Source of the DNA: Clostridia bacterium
GTDB taxonomy: Bacteria > Bacillota_A > Clostridia > Christensenellales > UBA1750
Reading direction: 5' to 3'
Assembly (NCBI GenBank): GCA_017413675.1
Contig: JAFPSR010000018.1
Span: forward strand, 1 to 16,071
Length of the DNA: 16,071 nucleotides
Position 1 is the stretch's first letter, and each line of letters starts with the position of its first letter. The notes under the pieces are model-generated. The model searched no databases. It worked only from the letters and a program-made list of their open reading frames with translations, and was not told the DNA's origin. A program made the position numbers and the translations under genes. Shown here one piece after another: positions 13,275-16,071 of this stretch.

Positions 13275-14393
13275 ATGCGTATCCAAACCCTTTTTAAGGC
13301 GGCAGGGCAGGACCATCCCCGCATCCCGTCGGTTGTTGCGGCACCGGATGGCAAGGTGTATGCTTTTATCAATAATCGGGTCGGATCCGACAGGGATGAC
13401 ACCGCTGAAACGGAGATCCTGTGCACAGTGCGTTCCCTGTCCGGAGCATGGAGCAAACCGCTTGTTGTAGCCAGACAGCCGGACTGGTCATGCATGATCG
13501 GAAGTGCAGTCGTGGATACTTCGGACGGAAGGGTTATGTGCCTGTATAAGAAGATCGCGGTCGTAGAAAACGAATTTGTGAAGGAACTGACTCCGGAAGA
13601 ACGGGAACGCCTTGCCCGGCAGAAGGAAGAACGGGATGGGGTTCAGGAAGGCGATTATGTAGTCGAAACCCTGGACGGGGAGGTGTTCCGGGAACGAAAA
13701 ATCCCGGTGGCTCCGAACCGTATGGCTGCAGAAGGGTTTCTTCTTGGTGCAGGCGGTTTTTCCCACGGCAGCGGGGCCGGCATTACGGTACGGCATGGCG
13801 AACATGCCGGAAGGCTCCTGATCCCGGCGAGGATTTCCCTGCACCCCGTTACGGATTGGGAAGGATTGAAAACCGGTTCTGCCAATACTGTTCTCTACAG
13901 TGACGACCATGGGAAAAGCTTTCAAACCGGCGGGATTGTGGAGGCAGGGACAGGAGAAGGAACCCTGGCGGAACTTCCTGACGGACGGATCTATTTTAAT
14001 TCGAGGGCGTATTTCGGCGATGGTTTACGGAGAAGTGCCTGGAGCTGTGATGCGGGGGAGACATTTCTGGGGCAGAAAGCACAGCAGGACCTGATCGAAC
14101 CCTGCTGCAACGCCGCAGTTGTTTCCGCTGCATATCGCGGCAGGGAGATCCTTCTTTTTTCCAACCCGAAAAGTACTTCGGAACGGATCAATATGACATT
14201 GTCTGCAAGCTTTGACGGCGGGGTTTCCTGGCAGGAAGGAAAATGCATCGACCGACGCTTTTCCGGTTACTCAAGCCTTGCCTATGAGGCGAACAGCGGA
14301 CTTGTTTTCCTGTTGTATGAATGCGTGGAAAAAACAAGCATCGATGAGATAGACATTGCGGAATTTACCGTGGAAGAAGCGCTTGCCCGCTGA
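13275..14393 (+). CDS. Sialidase-like (BNR/Asp-box, GH33-type) six-bladed propeller hydrolase
   Basis: A 372-residue exo-alpha-sialidase-like protein. Sialidase landmarks are visible in order: R16 in PRIPSVV (RIP motif); the aspartate cluster D39-D42 where the acid/base normally lies; GRLLIPAR; the Asp boxes S209-D211-G213-F216, S257-D259-G261-F264 and S312-D314-G316-W319; NSRAYFGDGLRRSAWS, corresponding to the second and third arginine regions; and GYSSLAYEANSGLVFLLYE with Y332 and a following Glu at the nucleophile/base positions. About 55 charged residues (roughly 93-150, rich in Glu, Arg and Lys) are inserted in the second blade. There is no signal peptide, unlike most bacterial sialidases, so it is probably intracellular. 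The PdxA-like gene follows after 31 bp. It may cleave a sialic-acid-like or other ulosonic-acid glycoside; the true substrate is unproven. Confidence 0.87.
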   Translation: MRIQTLFKAAGQDHPRIPSVVAAPDGKVYAFINNRVGSDRDDTAETEILCTVRSLSGAWSKPLVVARQPDWSCMIGSAVVDTSDGRVMCLYKKIAVVENEFVKELTPEERERLARQKEERDGVQEGDYVVETLDGEVFRERKIPVAPNRMAAEGFLLGAGGFSHGSGAGITVRHGEHAGRLLIPARISLHPVTDWEGLKTGSANTVLYSDDHGKSFQTGGIVEAGTGEGTLAELPDGRIYFNSRAYFGDGLRRSAWSCDAGETFLGQKAQQDLIEPCCNAAVVSAAYRGREILLFSNPKSTSERINMTLSASFDGGVSWQEGKCIDRRFSGYSSLAYEANSGLVFLLYECVEKTSIDEIDIAEFTVEEALAR

Positions 14394-14410
14394 ACGGCCG
14401 GCATCGTATC

Positions 14411-14417
14411 AGGAGGG
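14411..14417 (+). promoter_or_regulatory. Ribosome binding site of the PdxA-like gene
   Basis: AGGAGGG, 7 nt before ATG 14425. It fixes this start over the in-frame ATG at 14356, which overlaps the end of the sialidase-like gene and has no such site. Confidence 0.8.
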
Positions 14418-14424
14418 AGAAACT

Positions 14425-15444
14425 ATGGATAGAAAATCACTGCCTGTAATCGGGATCATATTGGGAGACCATGCCGGGATTGGACCGGAAATAACGGCTA
14501 TGACCCTGGCGGGGAGAACCCTTACGGATTTTATCCCGGTCCTTGTAGGAAACCGGGACCTTTTCCGCCGTGCCATGGCAGTTGTGCCGGGCTGTGAAGA
14601 GAAACTGGAAATTGTGGATATCACAGGGAATCCGACGGTGGAGAAAGAGCCCGGGAAAGTGTATTTTTACAATATTTCCATCGAAGGGGATATCCCGTTC
14701 GGAGAGGTAAATGCAGCCAGTGGGAAACTGATCATGGACAGTATGCTGGCAATGATCGGGCTGCAGAAACACGGGGAAGTTGACGGGTTCGTACTGGCCC
14801 CCATCACCAAACAGGCTCTGCATGCGGCCGGATATCCGTTCTCTTCCGAATTCGAAATTTTTACGGATGCCTACGGGACGGAAGGATGCCGGGCCGTGAT
14901 CCGGGCAGACCGGATTTTCCGCTGTACGGTAGTAGGGCATGTACGCTTCACCGAAATCGTCCCTCATTTGACAACCCAGGGCATTCTGGATACAGCACAT
15001 GCCCTGGCAGATGTTATGAAACGTTTTATCCCTGGTGGAGAGCTCCGTATTGCGGTGGCGGCACTGAATCCGCATGCCGGGGAAGACGGACTGTTCGGGG
15101 ATGAGGAGTCCGTGATTATCCAGCCGGCAATCGATTGCCTGCTCAGGGAAGGGCTGCAGGTGATCGGACCCTGCCCGGCAGATACCGTTTACCGTCGAGC
15201 CCAGACCGGCCAGGTGGACGGCATTGTTTTCCTGTATCATGATCAGGGGAATATCGCCATGAAAGCGGCGTCCTTCGGAGAAGGGGTCCTGATCTATACC
15301 GGTATTCCGGCACATGTAGTATCTGTCGGGCATGGAAGCGCATTTGAAATTGCAGGACAGGGAACAGCGGATCCGGAGAACATCTCTGCAAGCCTGGATA
15401 CGCTTCTGGAGATCCTCCGAAAAGAAAACGGTACCGGGTGCTGA
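14425..15444 (+). CDS. PdxA-family NAD-dependent dehydrogenase (PdxA2-like)
   Basis: A 339-residue member of the PdxA family. PdxA oxidises and decarboxylates 4-phosphohydroxy-L-threonine; PdxA2 relatives act on D-threonate/D-erythronate 4-phosphate in sugar-acid catabolism. Metal ligands H172, H217 (ALNPHAGE) and H272 (YHDQG) keep exactly the 45- and 55-residue spacing of E. coli H166/H211/H266 as I recall them. GDHAGIGPE (14-22) matches the usual GDPAGIGPE except for P to H. The substrate-binding GHTE motif is absent: the aligned stretch reads PFSSEFEIF (138-146). AGGAGGG supports the start. The gene is cotranscribed with the sialidase-like gene (31-bp gap) and converges on the gene at the window edge. 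Catabolic rather than vitamin B6 function is inferred from context and from the altered motif; no DUF1537-type kinase partner is in the window. Confidence 0.9.
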   Translation: MDRKSLPVIGIILGDHAGIGPEITAMTLAGRTLTDFIPVLVGNRDLFRRAMAVVPGCEEKLEIVDITGNPTVEKEPGKVYFYNISIEGDIPFGEVNAASGKLIMDSMLAMIGLQKHGEVDGFVLAPITKQALHAAGYPFSSEFEIFTDAYGTEGCRAVIRADRIFRCTVVGHVRFTEIVPHLTTQGILDTAHALADVMKRFIPGGELRIAVAALNPHAGEDGLFGDEESVIIQPAIDCLLREGLQVIGPCPADTVYRRAQTGQVDGIVFLYHDQGNIAMKAASFGEGVLIYTGIPAHVVSVGHGSAFEIAGQGTADPENISASLDTLLEILRKENGTGC

Positions 15445-15465
15445 TCCATGATCCTGCTCTAGAGT

Positions 15466-15487
15466 GGGGGAAACCGGGAATATACTG
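15466..15487 (+). repeat. Second copy of a GGGGGAAA...AATATACTG motif
   Basis: This 22-bp stretch after the PdxA-like stop resembles the sialidase-like promoter region (13216-13236): both read GGGGGAAA, a short C/G-rich spacer, then AATATACTG. It sits just before a terminator with no gene to serve in the plus direction. Confidence 0.35.
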
Positions 15488-15489
15488 TA

Positions 15490-15528
15490 TGAAAAAACGC
15501 CCTGCACGCGTTCTGCGTGCAGGGCGTT
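15490..15528 (-). terminator. Strong Rho-independent terminator between convergent genes
   Basis: A perfect 14-bp stem (15496-15509 with 15515-15528) with a 5-nt loop is followed on the minus strand by TTTTTT (complement of 15492-15497). It terminates the window-edge gene and probably also blocks plus-strand read-through from the PdxA-like gene. Confidence 0.9.
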
Positions 15529-15537
15529 CCTGAAAAG

Positions 15538-16071
15538 CTAGTTCATTTTTTTCAAGACCGTCATTTCTATGATCCGTCCGCGGATGCTGATTTTTACGTC
15601 ATCTGCCGCTTTGGCAATTACCGATTTTTCCAATTCATCCCAGTCTTCCTGCTTTCCGCCCTGGTTTTGTTCCCGGTACTGACGAAGCTGGTCCCGGTAA
15701 TCTTCCATGGACCAGGCGTAATTTCCATAACTTTGGGGGACGGCTCCGCCGGAAAACCCGCTGGAGAACATAGGCGCCCCGGAAGAAGGTTCAAAGAAAG
15801 AACGGATTTTGCCCATGAATCCCCGGGTTGCTCCATTCCGTCCGCTGGAGGAAGCAGAAAGCAGCTGCTCTTTGGTTTCCTTGCCCACAAGACTTCTGAC
15901 ACGCAGGTGCAGCTCATAGATATTGTCCTGGTCTTCGATCCAGAATTCTCCGTTGACATTGCCGGTAATCGCCCGCATCATAGCCATCATTTCTTCTGTC
16001 AACAGGCGGATATATAAGGCATTTTTGGAAGACAGGTCTTTGTAAGTAACCAACTTATCGACCTGGGTAAG
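15538..16071 (-). CDS. Hypothetical protein, partial (5' end beyond the window)
   Basis: The reading frame is open from the window edge to the TAG at 15540-15538, giving 177 visible codons; the true start lies outside, since the in-frame TTG at 16053 has no convincing ribosome site and the frame continues upstream. I do not recognise the family with certainty. The visible N-terminal part (LYIRLLTEEMMAMMRAITG followed by GEFWIEDQDNIYELHL) resembles the helix-then-strand layout of histidine-kinase-like ATPase or anti-sigma proteins, but no ATP-binding N box is clear. A Ser/Gly/Ala-rich linker (about residues 72-115) leads to a charged C-terminus (RQYREQNQGGKQEDWDELEK) ending in a strand pair (VKISIRGRIIEMTVLKK). 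No signal peptide or membrane segment is visible. A strong terminator follows. Confidence 0.7.
   Translation of the reverse strand, partial: LTQVDKLVTYKDLSSKNALYIRLLTEEMMAMMRAITGNVNGEFWIEDQDNIYELHLRVRSLVGKETKEQLLSASSSGRNGATRGFMGKIRSFFEPSSGAPMFSSGFSGGAVPQSYGNYAWSMEDYRDQLRQYREQNQGGKQEDWDELEKSVIAKAADDVKISIRGRIIEMTVLKKMN

Noticed and set aside
1..16071. Integrative element or genomic island using the tRNA genes as attachment sites.
   Set aside because: No integrase, transposase or phage gene is present, and I found no direct repeat of a tRNA 3' end elsewhere in the window.

Overview
The window looks like a chromosomal segment of a low-to-mid-GC Gram-positive anaerobe, most likely a gut- or rumen-type member of the Clostridia (Bacillota). 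Three things point that way: strong AGGAGG-type ribosome binding sites, tRNA genes with encoded CCA, and housekeeping-type -35/-10 promoters with Rho-independent terminators. The genus cannot be named from the sequence alone. No phage, transposase, integrase or CRISPR signal is visible.

Layout. Positions 1-560 hold a tRNA cluster: tRNA-Ser(GGA) on the minus strand, divergent from tRNA-Thr(CGT) and tRNA-Pro(CGG). Next come a D-galactonate dehydratase (dgoD, 696-1844), a MATE-family exporter (1899-3323), a Gfo/Idh/MocA oxidoreductase with its own promoter (3514-4575) and the DNA-repair glycosylase MutY (4674-5711). A third plus-strand tRNA, Ala(CGC), with a textbook promoter and terminator, precedes a cytoplasmic (alpha/alpha)6-barrel glycoside hydrolase (6016-7251). 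A nitrilase-superfamily amidohydrolase (7352-8275, minus) is divergent from a pair of small genes: an unknown 111-residue protein and a DIP1984-family protein. The stretch 9392-9714 has no gene but contains a tRNA-like relic. A PHP-domain phosphoesterase (9715-10626) converges on a large TIM-barrel glycosidase gene (10762-13109, minus) that carries a one-base frameshift near its 3' end. Divergent from that gene is a sialidase-like protein (13275-14393) followed at 31 bp by a PdxA-like dehydrogenase (14425-15444). The window ends inside an unidentified minus-strand gene.

Theme. Most non-housekeeping genes handle carbohydrates or sugar acids: dgoD, Gfo/Idh, two glycosidases, a sialidase-like enzyme and a PdxA-like dehydrogenase. 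None of the hydrolases has a visible signal peptide, so they probably act in the cytoplasm on imported oligosaccharides. The 10762-15444 block (TIM-barrel glycosidase / sialidase-like / PdxA-like around a shared divergent promoter region) is the best candidate for an uncharacterised catabolic unit. The PdxA-like enzyme keeps the metal ligands but not the usual substrate-binding residues. That a novel pathway exists here is inference, not demonstrated by the sequence.
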